Assembly: GCA_000230955.3 (NCBI GenBank)
Contig: CP007060.1
Span: 1,240,001-1,304,000 of the forward strand
From: Halobacterium sp. DL1
GTDB taxonomy: Archaea > Halobacteriota > Halobacteria > Halobacteriales > Halobacteriaceae
Reading direction: 5' to 3'
Length of the DNA: 64,000 nt
Shown here piece by piece: positions 49,726-58,716 of this stretch (positions are counted from its first letter, which is position 1; each line of letters starts with the position of its first letter). The notes under the pieces were generated by a model that was given only the letters and a program-made list of their open reading frames with translations, was not told the DNA's origin and did not search any database. Made by a program: the position numbers and the translations under genes.

Positions 49726-50598
49726 TCACGGCAGCGAGACGAGCGTGACGCCAGCGACGACGAGCGCCGCCGCGACCAGCCGCGTCCCGAACCGCGGTTC
49801 GTCCAGCAGCAGGCCCCCGAGCACGACCGCCACGACGGCCTGGGAGTTCACGAGCGGGGACGCGATGCTCGCCGAGAGCGTCTGGAAGGAGACCGCCGTC
49901 AGGTGCTGTGCGCTGGCGACGAGCACGCCCACGCCGAGCCACTTCGGTAGGTCGCCGCGTGGACCAGCCTCTGGCCAGGCCCGGAGCGCGAAAGGCGCCA
50001 TCGTGGCGGCGACCGTCGTCAGCAGCACCGGAACGAACACCTGCGGCGGCACCGCGAGTTCCTGCATCAGCAGTCGCTTGCTCACGTCCACGAACCCGAA
50101 GATGGCCGCGCTCGCGACAGCGAGCCTGGCCGCTGGCGTCGTGACGGCGCGCCGGAACGGGTCGAGGAACGCCCCCGGTTCGTAGTTGGCCACGTAGATG
50201 GCGACGGTGATGAGGACGACGCCGCCAACCTGCAACGCCGTGAGGTGCTCGTCCAGCAGCAGTATCTCCAGCGGGAGGACGAAGACGGGCACCACCTTGC
50301 TGATGGGCGCGACGTAGGAGACGTCGCCGAGTTTGAGCGCCCGGAAGAACGCGAGCAGCGCGAACCCCGTGGCGACCGACGACCCGACGAGGAGCGCGAG
50401 GGCCGCCGCGTCGAACTCCGCGAGCGGGGCCGGTGGGAGTGTCGCCCAGGCGACGGGAGCATAGATTGTCAGGCCCGCGATGTTCGCGAACAGGACGAAC
50501 GCCGGCGCGGAGTAGCGCTCGAAGTAGCGCTTCGCGACGAACAGGTAGACACCGAAGACGAGGGCTGCCGCAACGGCGACGGTCACACCAGTCTGCAC
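49726..50598 (-). CDS. EamA/DMT family transporter
   Basis: A 290-residue protein with ten hydrophobic helices in two five-helix EamA halves. GTG 50598 (MQTGVTVAVAAALVFGVYLFV) is preferred as start, because the 30 residues added by the upstream GTG at 50688 are unlike the family. Repeat signatures: 'SSVATGFALLAFFRALKLGDVSYVAPISKVVPVFVLPLEILLL' in half 1 and 'ASAQHLTAVSFQTLSASIASPLVNSQAVVAVVLGGLLLDEP' in half 2. It is a metabolite or drug exporter of unknown substrate. It lies near, but is not clearly in an operon with, the ROK kinase gene. Confidence 0.87.
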   Translation of the reverse strand: MQTGVTVAVAAALVFGVYLFVAKRYFERYSAPAFVLFANIAGLTIYAPVAWATLPPAPLAEFDAAALALLVGSSVATGFALLAFFRALKLGDVSYVAPISKVVPVFVLPLEILLLDEHLTALQVGGVVLITVAIYVANYEPGAFLDPFRRAVTTPAARLAVASAAIFGFVDVSKRLLMQELAVPPQVFVPVLLTTVAATMAPFALRAWPEAGPRGDLPKWLGVGVLVASAQHLTAVSFQTLSASIASPLVNSQAVVAVVLGGLLLDEPRFGTRLVAAALVVAGVTLVSLP

Positions 50599-50715
50599 AC
50601 CTCCCCGGTGTCCATCGGTCCACAAGAGTGAGTCGATGTCCGGCAGGGCCACCAGATTCCTCGAGACGGTGGCATCGGGCGAGTGCACCGCTCGCTTGGC
50701 AGCGTGAACGCTGAT

Positions 50716-51672
50716 TCAGTCGGCCTGCGACGCTTCGCGGATGGCCGCCAGAACAGCGCCGGTGACGACGACGTCGTCGCCGAACTCGGTCAGGTGGATT
50801 TCGGGGGCGTCGACCATCAGGTAGTCGCCGACGCACTCCCGAATCGGGTCGAGCACCGCCTCGGGGTTGTTGAGCGCGACGCCGCCACCGACCGCGACCC
50901 GGTCAGGCGCGAACGCGTGAACGAGGTTCGCGACGCCCAGCGCGTTCCAGCGGCCGACCCGGTCGACGACGGCCGTCGCCAGCGGGTCGTCCCCTGCTGC
51001 GTCGAAGATGGCTGAGGCAGTGAGCGCCTCGCGCGTCGTCGGTAGCGCCGTCTCGATGACCTCCTCCTCCCGGAGTTCGAGCGCGTACGCCGGGATATTC
51101 TCGCCGCTCGCGAACCCCTCCCAGTGCCCCGTCTTGCCACAGCCACACCGCCGGTCGCTGTCGGGGTCGAGCACGAAGTGTCCGACCTCCGCCGCGTTGC
51201 CGTCCCGGCCGTGGAGCACGGTATCGTCGACGACCACGCCGGCACCGATACCGCTCGACAGCGTGAGGTAGACCACGTTCGCGTCGTCACCGTCCCGGTG
51301 TTCGGCGACGGCGCCGGCGACGGCGTCGTTCAGCAGGACCACTGGCGTCTCGTCTGCGAAGTGAGCGGCGACCGTCTCGCGAAGCGGGACGTCCGCCAGG
51401 TCGGCGTCGAGGTTCGGCGTCTCCGCGATGATACCGCTGTCGGCGTCGAGTGGGCCGAAGGCCGCGATGCCGACGCCAGCAATCTCTCCGGGAGCGACGC
51501 CGCTCTCCGCGAGCGTCGCCTCGATGGCCGCGTCGATACCGGCGGTGAACGCGTCGACAGTCGGTCCCTGCGCCGTCGGTCGGGAGACTTCCGCGACGCT
51601 CTCCAGGTGCTCCGTGGTGACGAGACACCGGACGTTCGTCGCGCCGACGTCGATTCCGAAGTAATAGGGCAT
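50716..51672 (-). CDS. ROK family sugar kinase (glucokinase-like)
   Basis: A 318-residue protein with the ATP-binding motif 'YYFGIDVGATNVRCLV' at residues 3-18, 'GIGAGVVVDDTVLHG' and catalytic-region 'LNDAVAGAVAE'. The zinc motif reads CGCGKTGHWEGF: the last Cys of the usual C-x-C-G-x-x-G-C pattern is His. The ROK family phosphorylates glucose or N-acetylhexosamines with ATP or polyphosphate. No sugar operon is visible; the adjacent aldehyde dehydrogenase may be co-oriented by chance (48 bases between). Confidence 0.9.
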   Translation of the reverse strand: MPYYFGIDVGATNVRCLVTTEHLESVAEVSRPTAQGPTVDAFTAGIDAAIEATLAESGVAPGEIAGVGIAAFGPLDADSGIIAETPNLDADLADVPLRETVAAHFADETPVVLLNDAVAGAVAEHRDGDDANVVYLTLSSGIGAGVVVDDTVLHGRDGNAAEVGHFVLDPDSDRRCGCGKTGHWEGFASGENIPAYALELREEEVIETALPTTREALTASAIFDAAGDDPLATAVVDRVGRWNALGVANLVHAFAPDRVAVGGGVALNNPEAVLDPIRECVGDYLMVDAPEIHLTEFGDDVVVTGAVLAAIREASQAD

Positions 51673-51720
51673 CTGTTCGGTTGGTCGACCCGGGGCCGCC
51701 GGGTGGCCGGGATTACGCGG

Positions 51721-53235
51721 TCAGTCGTCCTGGAACTTGATGTCCGCCGAGAGGCCCTGGGCCATCTCGATGTCCTTGGAGTTGTTGAGCGTCCACGCGG
51801 TGCGCTCGGTGACGGCCTCGATGACCTCGCGGGCGCTCGGGTAGCCGTTGCCGGACTTCTTCACGCCGCCGAACGGCAGCTGGACCTCCGCGCCGATGCA
51901 CGGGAGGTTGCCGTACGCGAGCCCGATCTCCGCGTTGTCACGGAAGTGGTTGATCTGGCGGTAGTCCTCGCTGATGACCGCGCCGGCGAGGCCGTAGGGG
52001 GTGTCGTTGTGGATCTCGACGGCGCGCTCGATGTCGCCGGAGTACTCGATGAGCGCGACGTGCGGCCCGAAGACCTCCTCCTTGATGGAGCGCAGGTCCG
52101 GGGAGTAGTCGACCTCGTAGACGAACGGACCGACCCAGTTGCCCTCCTCGTGGCCGTCGGGAATCTCACTGTCGTCGAACTCCGTCCGGTCGACGAGCAC
52201 GTTCTTTGCCTCCTCGCGGGCGAGGTCGTTGTACTTCCGGATCTTCTCGACGTGCTCGGGCTCGATGGCGGGCCCCATGAACGTCCCGTCGTCGAGCGGG
52301 TCGCCGACCGCGACCTTCTCCGCGATCTCGACGTAGCGCTCCTTGAACTCGTCGTAGACGTCCTCGTGGACGATGAGGCGCTCGCTGGAGACGCAGCGCT
52401 GGCCGGTCGTCTTGAACGAACTCATCACGGCGGAGTGGACGGCGATGTCGAGGTCCGCGTTCTCCGTCACGACGATGCCGTTCTTCCCGCCCATCTCGCA
52501 GGCCGCGAGCTTGCCGGGCTGCTCGGCGACCTTCTGTGCGACCTCCTGACCGACCTCCGCGGAGCCCGTGAACAGCACGGTGTCCACGCGGTCGTCGTCG
52601 ACGATGGCCGCGCCGGCGTCGCCGAAGCCCTGCACCATGTTGAACACGCCGTCCGGGATGCCCGCGTCCTCGAACATCTCGGCGATGATCTGCCCGCACC
52701 ACGGCGTCTGCTCGGCGGGCTTCCAGACGACCGTGTTGCCCTCGACGAGCGCGACGGCCATGTGCCAGAACGGGATGGCGACCGGGAAGTTCCACGGCGT
52801 GATGCAGCCGACGACGCCGCGGGGCTTGCGCCGCATGTAGGCGTCCTTGTCCGGAATCTCCGAGGGTACCACGTCGCCAGACGGGTGGCGGGCGTCGCCC
52901 GCGGCCCACTCGACCATGTGCCACGCCTCGGCGACGTCTGCTTTCCCCTCGCTGATCTCCTTGCCACACTCCTTGGTCACTACTTCGCCGAGTTCCTGGT
53001 GTCGGTCTTTGAGCTCCTGGTAGATGTCCCAGAGATACTCGGCGCGGTTGATGCGGGAGAGCGACCCCCACTCTTCCTCGACGGCGTCTGCCGTCGCCGC
53101 TGCCTCCTCGACGTCCGCGGGAGTCCCGCGCCGGAACTCGCCGAGCGTCTCGCCGTTGGCTGGGTTGGTGCTCACGAAGGTCTCGTCTCCGTGACCGTCG
53201 ACCCACTCGCCGTCGATGTAGTGTTGGTACGTCAT
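51721..53235 (-). CDS. NAD(P)-dependent aldehyde dehydrogenase
   Basis: A 504-residue ALDH. Catalytic Cys281 is in 'TGQRCVSSERLIV', the general base Glu247 in 'CEMGGKN', and Asn149 and Lys172 in 'PWNF' and 'VWKPAEQTP'. The length and 'YIDGEWVDGHGDETFVSTNPANGE' resemble semialdehyde dehydrogenases of the alpha-ketoglutarate semialdehyde or aminoadipate semialdehyde type. The substrate cannot be fixed without a tree. The promoter region carries an inverted repeat GAAGGTG/CACCTTC. Confidence 0.9.
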   Translation of the reverse strand: MTYQHYIDGEWVDGHGDETFVSTNPANGETLGEFRRGTPADVEEAAATADAVEEEWGSLSRINRAEYLWDIYQELKDRHQELGEVVTKECGKEISEGKADVAEAWHMVEWAAGDARHPSGDVVPSEIPDKDAYMRRKPRGVVGCITPWNFPVAIPFWHMAVALVEGNTVVWKPAEQTPWCGQIIAEMFEDAGIPDGVFNMVQGFGDAGAAIVDDDRVDTVLFTGSAEVGQEVAQKVAEQPGKLAACEMGGKNGIVVTENADLDIAVHSAVMSSFKTTGQRCVSSERLIVHEDVYDEFKERYVEIAEKVAVGDPLDDGTFMGPAIEPEHVEKIRKYNDLAREEAKNVLVDRTEFDDSEIPDGHEEGNWVGPFVYEVDYSPDLRSIKEEVFGPHVALIEYSGDIERAVEIHNDTPYGLAGAVISEDYRQINHFRDNAEIGLAYGNLPCIGAEVQLPFGGVKKSGNGYPSAREVIEAVTERTAWTLNNSKDIEMAQGLSADIKFQDD

Positions 53236-53240
53236 CGAAT

Positions 53241-53277
53241 GAAGGTGGGGGTGGCACAGTGAAAAAGATACACCTTC
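53241..53277 (-). promoter_or_regulatory. Inverted repeat GAAGGTG-N23-CACCTTC around the ALDH promoter
   Basis: GAAGGTG (53241-53247) and CACCTTC (53271-53277) are exact complements separated by 23 bases that contain a minus-strand TATA-like GTATCTTTTT. The left arm begins six bases before the start codon at 53235. A repressor dimer bound to both arms would cover the promoter. Inference only. Confidence 0.35.
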
Positions 53278-53328
53278 TATGGGCGGTGTCCACGCCGCGG
53301 GTACTGGTTCTCGCAGGCTCGAGCCGTC

Positions 53329-54177
53329 TCAGCGAGTCGCGTCTTCCTCTGCGGATGCTGCCTTCTCGATCTCGCCGGTCAGCGCCTCCGAGTCGAAGGC
53401 GTGGTCGGGGCGGATCTGGACGAAGGAGAGGAAGTCCTGGGCCCGCAGCAGCGCGTCGGCGGCACTGTCGACGTCCTCGGCATCCTCGACGTTGTAGTTC
53501 TCGAGCGCCACGGTAACGACCGTTCGGGCGCCGAGTATCGGTTCCAGCGACGCGAGCGCGGAGGCGAGGTCGTACGCCCGGGCATTCGTGATGCCGTCCT
53601 CGGCGACGTTCGTCGCGTCGATGAAGTAGAGTTCGCCGTCGGAGACGAGGACGTTCTCGCCGCGCAGGTCGCCGTGGGCGACGTCGTTGTTGTGCATCAG
53701 CGCGAGTGCAGCGAAGAGGTCGGCAGCGTACCGCTCGACGTCCTCTGGCGGTAACTGATCGAGCGGCGTGAACTCGGGGATGTACTCCATGACAAGGACG
53801 CCAAGGCCGTCGACCTCGAACGCCTCGAGTGGTCTGGGGGCGTTCAACCCGAGGTCGCGGACCTTCTGGGTCGCCAGGAGTTCGTGTTCGGCCATCTCCA
53901 CGGGGCCGTCGAACGGTTCGAAGAACCCCTCCCGGCCGCTGGAGAACGCGCCAAGGTTCCGCGCGCCCGTGAACAGCGCGTGGACGAGCGCGTTCTGCCC
54001 GGAGACGACTTTCACGAACCACCGGTCGTTCATCACGCACGGCGTGGAGAGCCAGTTGTCAGCGTCGAGGAACGACACCCGGACCGTCTCCTCGTCGTAG
54101 CGGTCGGCCATCTCCCTGGCGACGGCCTCCAGGGAGTCCCACGGGACGGTACCTCGGACGAACCGGCGAATGCTCAC
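53329..54177 (-). CDS. RIO1/Bud32-like protein kinase
   Basis: A 282-residue protein from GTG 54177. Kinase motifs: ATP-binding Lys56 in 'WFVKVVSGQ', catalytic Asp170 and Asn175 in 'VAHGDLRGENVLV', metal-binding Asp187 in 'YFIDAT'. The glycine-rich loop is weak, as in RIO kinases, and 'VLVMEYIPEFTPLDQLPPEDVERY' is the hinge. Haloarchaeal chromosomes carry several such RIO-like proteins beside the two ribosome-linked RIO kinases; a target is not known. It is not co-transcribed with the aldehyde dehydrogenase (93 bases between). Confidence 0.83.
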   Translation of the reverse strand: MSIRRFVRGTVPWDSLEAVAREMADRYDEETVRVSFLDADNWLSTPCVMNDRWFVKVVSGQNALVHALFTGARNLGAFSSGREGFFEPFDGPVEMAEHELLATQKVRDLGLNAPRPLEAFEVDGLGVLVMEYIPEFTPLDQLPPEDVERYAADLFAALALMHNNDVAHGDLRGENVLVSDGELYFIDATNVAEDGITNARAYDLASALASLEPILGARTVVTVALENYNVEDAEDVDSAADALLRAQDFLSFVQIRPDHAFDSEALTGEIEKAASAEEDATR

Positions 54178-54290
54178 AGTGGAGAAACGCGCCGGTCAGA
54201 TAAATGTCCGGCGGCAGTCTGATTCTTCGGACGCCCGGTTTCGACTCCCAGTTCCGGTGTGTTTATGCGGTCGGTGGCAAATTTTGAGAC

Positions 54291-55433
54291 ATGAACTTCG
54301 ACCTTCCCGACGAACACCGGATGATCCGGGACACCGTCCGGGAGTTCTGCCAGGAGGAGATCGAGCCGATCGCGTGGGAGATCGAGGAGGAACACCGCTT
54401 CCCCGAGGAGGTGTTCGACGAACTCGCCGCCCTCGACATGATGGGCGTCCCCGTCGACGAGGAGTACGGCGGCCTCGGCGGCGACCAGCTGATGTACGCG
54501 CTGGTCACCGAGGAACTCGGTCGCGTCTCAGGTTCTATCGGCCTCTCGTACGCAGCACACATCTCGCTGGCCTCCAAGCCCATCGAGCTGTTCGGCACCG
54601 ACGAGCAGAAAGAGCGGTGGCTCCGCCCGCTCGCGGAGGGCGAGTATCTGGGCTCGTGGGCGCTCACCGAACCCAGTAGCGGGAGCGACGCCAGCGACAT
54701 GGACACCACCGCGGAGAAGGACGGCCACGAGTACGTCCTCAACGGCACCAAGCAGTTCATCACCAACGCGTCCGTCGCGGGCAGCGTGCTCGTGAAGGCC
54801 GTCACGGAACCCGGCGCGGGCTACGACGGCATCTCGACGTTCATCGTCGACCCCCGCAACGACGACGGCTTCGAGGTCACGACCGAGTGGGACAAGATGG
54901 GACTGAACGCCTCCCCGACCTGCGAGATTCAGCTTTCTGACTGCCGCCTCCCCGAGGACCGCCTGCTCGGCGAGGAGGGCGAGGGCTGGGACCAGACGAA
55001 GAAGACCCTCGACGGCGGCCGCATCTCCATCGCCGCGCTCTCCACGGGCCTCGCCCAGGGCGCGTTCACTGCCGCGAAGGAGTACGCCGTCGAACGCGAG
55101 CAGTTCGGCCAGCCCATCTCGAAGTTCGACGCCATCCGGAACAAGCTCGTCGACATGCACCGGAAGACCGAGCGCGCCCGCCTCCTCACCCACAAGGCCG
55201 CAACCCGCTACGACAACGGCCAGTCGGTCACCCAGGAGTCCGCGCTCGCGAAACTCGACGCCAGCGAGGCTGCCCGGGAGGTCGCCGAGGACGCCGTTCA
55301 GACCCTCGGCGGCTACGGCTACACCACGGACTTCGCGCCCCAGCGGTTCTTCCGCGACGCGAAACTGATGGAGATCGGCGAAGGCACCAGCGAGATTCAG
55401 CACCTCGTTCTCGGTCGCGAACTGGGTCTGTAG
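54291..55433 (+). CDS. Acyl-CoA dehydrogenase
   Basis: A 380-residue flavoenzyme with the complete short-chain type pattern: 'DEHRMIRDTVREFCQEEIEPIAWE', 'GVPVDEEYGGLGGD', 'GSWALTEPSSGSDASDM', 'YVLNGTKQFITNA' and C-terminal 'DAKLMEIGEGTSEIQHLVLGREL'. The Glu in IGEGTSE is at the place of the catalytic base of the butyryl/short-chain enzymes. It introduces the trans-2 double bond in acyl-CoA with FAD and passes electrons to ETF. No other beta-oxidation gene is in the window. Confidence 0.93.
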   Translation: MNFDLPDEHRMIRDTVREFCQEEIEPIAWEIEEEHRFPEEVFDELAALDMMGVPVDEEYGGLGGDQLMYALVTEELGRVSGSIGLSYAAHISLASKPIELFGTDEQKERWLRPLAEGEYLGSWALTEPSSGSDASDMDTTAEKDGHEYVLNGTKQFITNASVAGSVLVKAVTEPGAGYDGISTFIVDPRNDDGFEVTTEWDKMGLNASPTCEIQLSDCRLPEDRLLGEEGEGWDQTKKTLDGGRISIAALSTGLAQGAFTAAKEYAVEREQFGQPISKFDAIRNKLVDMHRKTERARLLTHKAATRYDNGQSVTQESALAKLDASEAAREVAEDAVQTLGGYGYTTDFAPQRFFRDAKLMEIGEGTSEIQHLVLGRELGL

Positions 55434-55487
55434 TCCTCGGACCCGGCCTCTCTTCTCCTGGGGCGAGTTCTGGAGTCAACACTACCC

Positions 55488-55762
55488 CGAAAGCCCCCGC
55501 TCGCTCGACTCGGGAGTCTCGCTGTGCTCCTCGCTCACTCCGTTCGCTGCGGTGCTTGCGTCGCCTGCCATCGTCGAGCGAGCGGCCCCTTTCAGTCCCA
55601 CCCACTGCCAGCTGGCCAACCGATGGACCGTGCTGCCTGACGAACTGGCGTGGGGAGACTGAAAGGGGCGGCCGGCTACGGGAAGCCCGGCGACATAAGC
55701 ACCGCAGGCCGCAGGCCGAGGAGCGCAGCGAGCCGCGCGAGCGGAGCCGGACGGGGCTTTCG
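55488..55762. repeat. 275-bp nested inverted-repeat element (long imperfect hairpin)
   Basis: The sequence folds back on itself over its whole length. Paired arms, outermost first: 55488-55497 with 55753-55762 (10 bp, CGAAAGCCCC/GGGGCTTTCG); 55497-55504 with 55737-55744 (8 bp); 55526-55533 with 55717-55724 (8 bp); 55547-55557 with 55697-55707 (11 bp, CTGCGGTGCTT/AAGCACCGCAG); 55560-55565 with 55689-55694 (6 bp); 55582-55597 with 55657-55672 (14 of 16). The remaining loop is 59 bases. The 383-base spacer holds no coding frame of its own and lies between convergent genes. Possible explanations are a structured RNA, a bidirectional terminator or a small mobile (MITE-like) element. Confidence 0.75.
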
Positions 55763-55816
55763 AAGTTTTGGCGGCGCTGCTCGGTTCAGCGCCTCGAACG
55801 GCACAAGCAGAAACTA

Positions 55817-56245
55817 CTAGCCGCGTTGTTCGAGAATCCGGTCGACGATGGTGCCCGTGGAGAGCAGCTCCTCCTCGTACTTCTGTTCGCGGGGGGAGGC
55901 GCGTTTCACTTCGCAGTCCACCCCGCGTTCGGCGAGTTCGGCCTTGATGGCGTCGGCGTCGTGGTGTTGGTCGTAGCCGAGCGCGATGACCGACGGCTCT
56001 ATCTCCTCGATGGGCGCGAAGATGTCCGAGGGGTGGCCGACGCGGGCGTGGTCGACTGGGTCGAGGGCGGCGACGACGTCGCGGCGCTGGCGGTTCGGGA
56101 GGATGGGCGGGTCCTTGTGGGTGACGTTCTCCCGGCGCGCGACGATGACGTGGAGTTCGTCGCCCATCCCGGCGGCGTCCTGCAAGTAGTGGACGTGGCC
56201 GGGGTGGATGAGGTCGAACGTTCCCTGCGCGACGACTCGTCTCAT
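55817..56245 (-). CDS. ribL: Archaeal FAD synthetase (FMN adenylyltransferase)
   Basis: A 142-residue nucleotidyltransferase of the cytidylyltransferase fold. The N-terminal motif is '[20 protein letters not shown]' with H-P-G-H, then '[32 protein letters not shown]' and C-terminal '[12 protein letters not shown]' (ST-S/G-TI-type signature). RibL adenylates FMN to FAD using ATP and is the archaeal replacement for bifunctional RibF. It overlaps the JAMM gene upstream by 4 bases (56242-56245), so the two are co-transcribed. Confidence 0.92.
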   Translation of the reverse strand: MRRVVAQGTFDLIHPGHVHYLQDAAGMGDELHVIVARRENVTHKDPPILPNRQRRDVVAALDPVDHARVGHPSDIFAPIEEIEPSVIALGYDQHHDADAIKAELAERGVDCEVKRASPREQKYEEELLSTGTIVDRILEQRG

Positions 56246-56724
56246 TCGAGTTCCTCGTCGATGTCTTCCTGGGTGAAGTCGAAAAACGATTCGGGTTCGG
56301 GGAGGTCGACGTCGAGGACGTCGAGGCTGCGGGGTTCGCCCTCGTGGTCGAACGCGCGCCAGCAGTTGCGGTCGTAGGGCGCGCCGAGGATGACGTGGAC
56401 CTCGCCCTTGCCGAACATCGCGCGGTCGGCGTCGGAGGGCGCGAGCACGCCGTTGGGGTGGGAGTGCACGCTCCCGACGGTGCGCATGTCGTTGGGAACT
56501 TGACTCGAGTTGAACGTCGCACTCACGGGGTTCGTCTTCGTCCCGGGAACCATCATCACGTCGGTGACGACGTATCCCTCGTCCGCGACGTCGAGGTCGC
56601 GGGCTGGCGTCGCGCGCAGCAGCCCGAGATACTCGTTGGGGTGGGAGTCCTCGGCGGCCTCCATCGCGAACTCCACGGTGTCCTCGGCGATGCCGAGCAC
56701 GGACGGTCGCCCACCGAACAACAT
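56242..56724 (-). CDS. JAMM/MPN-type metalloprotease (HvJAMM-like)
   Basis: A 160-residue protein starting at ATG 56724 ([15 protein letters not shown]). The JAMM metal site is complete: Glu31 (NEYLGLL), His87-x-His89 in 'SVHSHPNG', Ser97 and Asp100 in 'APSDAD'. In Haloferax, JAMM proteins remove ubiquitin-like SAMPs from targets, and one paralogue is coupled to ribL as here. It shares the divergent promoter region with the DHH protein gene. Family certain; desampylase activity is inferred. Confidence 0.9.
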   Translation of the reverse strand: MLFGGRPSVLGIAEDTVEFAMEAAEDSHPNEYLGLLRATPARDLDVADEGYVVTDVMMVPGTKTNPVSATFNSSQVPNDMRTVGSVHSHPNGVLAPSDADRAMFGKGEVHVILGAPYDRNCWRAFDHEGEPRSLDVLDVDLPEPESFFDFTQEDIDEELE

Positions 56725-56823
56725 TGTGCGACGGTGGGTGCCCGCGACTGTTGAGGCTTCCGGAACGCCGCCCGTGCGCACCTGTAAAGAGTTAAAAACG
56801 CAGACGCCGAACCTGCTGCCAAG

Positions 56824-58716
56824 ATGAACGACGTTACTCCGGACGACGGGGCCGACCGCCCGGTCGTCGTCCGTCTCCACTCTTCTTGTACCACGCAGGA
56901 GGTCTCAACTGGTGAATACTACCACGCGACCGTCAACGGCGTCGTCGACTACGGCATCTTCGTGGACATCTCCGAACACGTCTCTGGCCTCGTCCACGAG
57001 TCCACGTTCGATGGCGGCGAGTCCTTCGAGGTCGGCGACGAGATCGTCGTCCACCTCGCCGAGGTGCGCGACAACGGCGACCTGAGCTTCGAACTCGCCG
57101 ACCTCGACGAGTACGACACCGTCGAACGCGAGCACAGCTACGAGCGCAGCGCCGCAGCCACCGTCGGCGAACGCGTCGGCGACACCGTCCACATCGAGGG
57201 CGAGGTCGTCCAGATCAAGCAGACCGGCGGCCCGACCATCTTCCGGGTGCGCGACGACACGAGCGCGGTCCCCTGCACGGCCTTCGAGGAGGCCGGCGTC
57301 CGCGCCCACCCCGACGTCGAGGTCGGTGACATCGTCCACGTGACGGGTGCCGCCGAGGAGCGCGAGGGAACCTACCAGATAGAGGTCGACGAACTAGACG
57401 TGCTCGCAGACGAGGAGGCCACGGACGTCGCGCGCCGCCTCGACGCTGCACTCGCCGACCAGGCCGAACCCATCGACGTCGACCCGCTGGTCGACTGGCC
57501 GGCGCTCGAACAGATGATTCCGGGCCTCCGCGATGTCGCACGCACGCTCCGCCGCGCCGTCCTGGAGGGTCGCCCGATCCGGATGCGCCACCACGCCGAC
57601 GGCGACGGGATGTGCGCCAGCGTCCCGGTCCAGTACGCGCTCACGAAGTTCATCGATGACGCTCACCAGGACGACGACGCGCCCCGCCACCTCCTCAAGC
57701 GCCTCCCGTCGAAGGCGCCGTACTACGAGATGGAGGACGCGACCCGCGACCTCAACTTCGCGCTCGAGGACCGCGCGCGCCACGGCCAGAAGCTCCCGCT
57801 GCTCCTGATGCTGGACAACGGCAGCACGGCCGAGGACACGCCCGCGTACAAGACCCTCGACCACTACGACATTCCCATCGTCGTCGTCGACCACCACCAC
57901 CCCGACCCCGAGGCCGTCGACCCGCTCGTCGACGAGCACGTCAACCCCTACCTCCACGGCGAGGACTACCGCATCACGACGGGGATGCTCTGCGTCGAAC
58001 TCGCCCGAATGCTCTACCCGGGTCTCACCGACGAACTCGAACACGTCCCCGCGGTCGCCGGGCTCTCCGACCGCTCGAAGGCCCAGGCGATGACGGACTA
58101 CCTCGACCTCGCCCGGGAGGCGGGTTACGACGAGTCGTTCCTCCAGCAGATCAGCGAGGCGCTCGACTACGAGGCGTACATGCTCCGCTACGACCCCGGC
58201 ACGGACCTCATCAACGACGTGCTGAACGTGAATGGCGACGAGGAACGCCACCGCGAACTGGTGCCGTTTCTCGCCGAGCGTGCCGACGAAGACGTCGAGG
58301 AGCAACTCGACGCGGCGATGCCCCACGTCGAACACGAGCGCGTCGCCAACGGCGCGAACCTCTACCGCATCGACGTCGAGAACTACGCCCACCGGTTCAC
58401 CTACCCCGCGCCGGGGAAGACGACGGGCGAAATCCACGACCGGAAGGTCGAGGAGACCGGCGAACCCGTCATCACCATCGGCTACGGGCCTGACTTTGCA
58501 GTCCTGCGCTCGGACGGCGTGCGCCTCGACATCCCGGTGATGGTCGAGGAACTGAACGACGAACTCCCGGGCGCCGGCGTCTCCGGCGGCGGGCACCTCG
58601 TCGTCGGCTCCATCAGGTTCGTCCCCGGAATGCGCGAGGAAGTCCTCGACGCCCTCATCGAGAAGATGGCGGAAGCGGAACTCGACGAGGAACTCCGCAG
58701 CGCCCCGACGCGGTAA
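56824..58716 (+). CDS. DHH family phosphoesterase (RecJ-like) with S1 and OB domains
   Basis: A 630-residue protein. Domains in order: S1 RNA-binding (about 30-95, 'YYHATVNGVVDYGIFVDISEHVSGLVHES'), OB-fold of the tRNA_anti type (about 118-190), DHH catalytic domain with 'MRHHADGDGMC' (Asp259, Asp261) and DHH motif Asp356-His357-His358. The C-terminal DHHA1-like part ends with 'GAGVSGGGHLVVGSIRFVPG'. It is a probable Mn2+-dependent 5'-3' exonuclease on RNA or DNA in the archaeal RecJ group. The JAMM and RibL genes are divergent from it. Confidence 0.9.
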   Translation: MNDVTPDDGADRPVVVRLHSSCTTQEVSTGEYYHATVNGVVDYGIFVDISEHVSGLVHESTFDGGESFEVGDEIVVHLAEVRDNGDLSFELADLDEYDTVEREHSYERSAAATVGERVGDTVHIEGEVVQIKQTGGPTIFRVRDDTSAVPCTAFEEAGVRAHPDVEVGDIVHVTGAAEEREGTYQIEVDELDVLADEEATDVARRLDAALADQAEPIDVDPLVDWPALEQMIPGLRDVARTLRRAVLEGRPIRMRHHADGDGMCASVPVQYALTKFIDDAHQDDDAPRHLLKRLPSKAPYYEMEDATRDLNFALEDRARHGQKLPLLLMLDNGSTAEDTPAYKTLDHYDIPIVVVDHHHPDPEAVDPLVDEHVNPYLHGEDYRITTGMLCVELARMLYPGLTDELEHVPAVAGLSDRSKAQAMTDYLDLAREAGYDESFLQQISEALDYEAYMLRYDPGTDLINDVLNVNGDEERHRELVPFLAERADEDVEEQLDAAMPHVEHERVANGANLYRIDVENYAHRFTYPAPGKTTGEIHDRKVEETGEPVITIGYGPDFAVLRSDGVRLDIPVMVEELNDELPGAGVSGGGHLVVGSIRFVPGMREEVLDALIEKMAEAELDEELRSAPTR

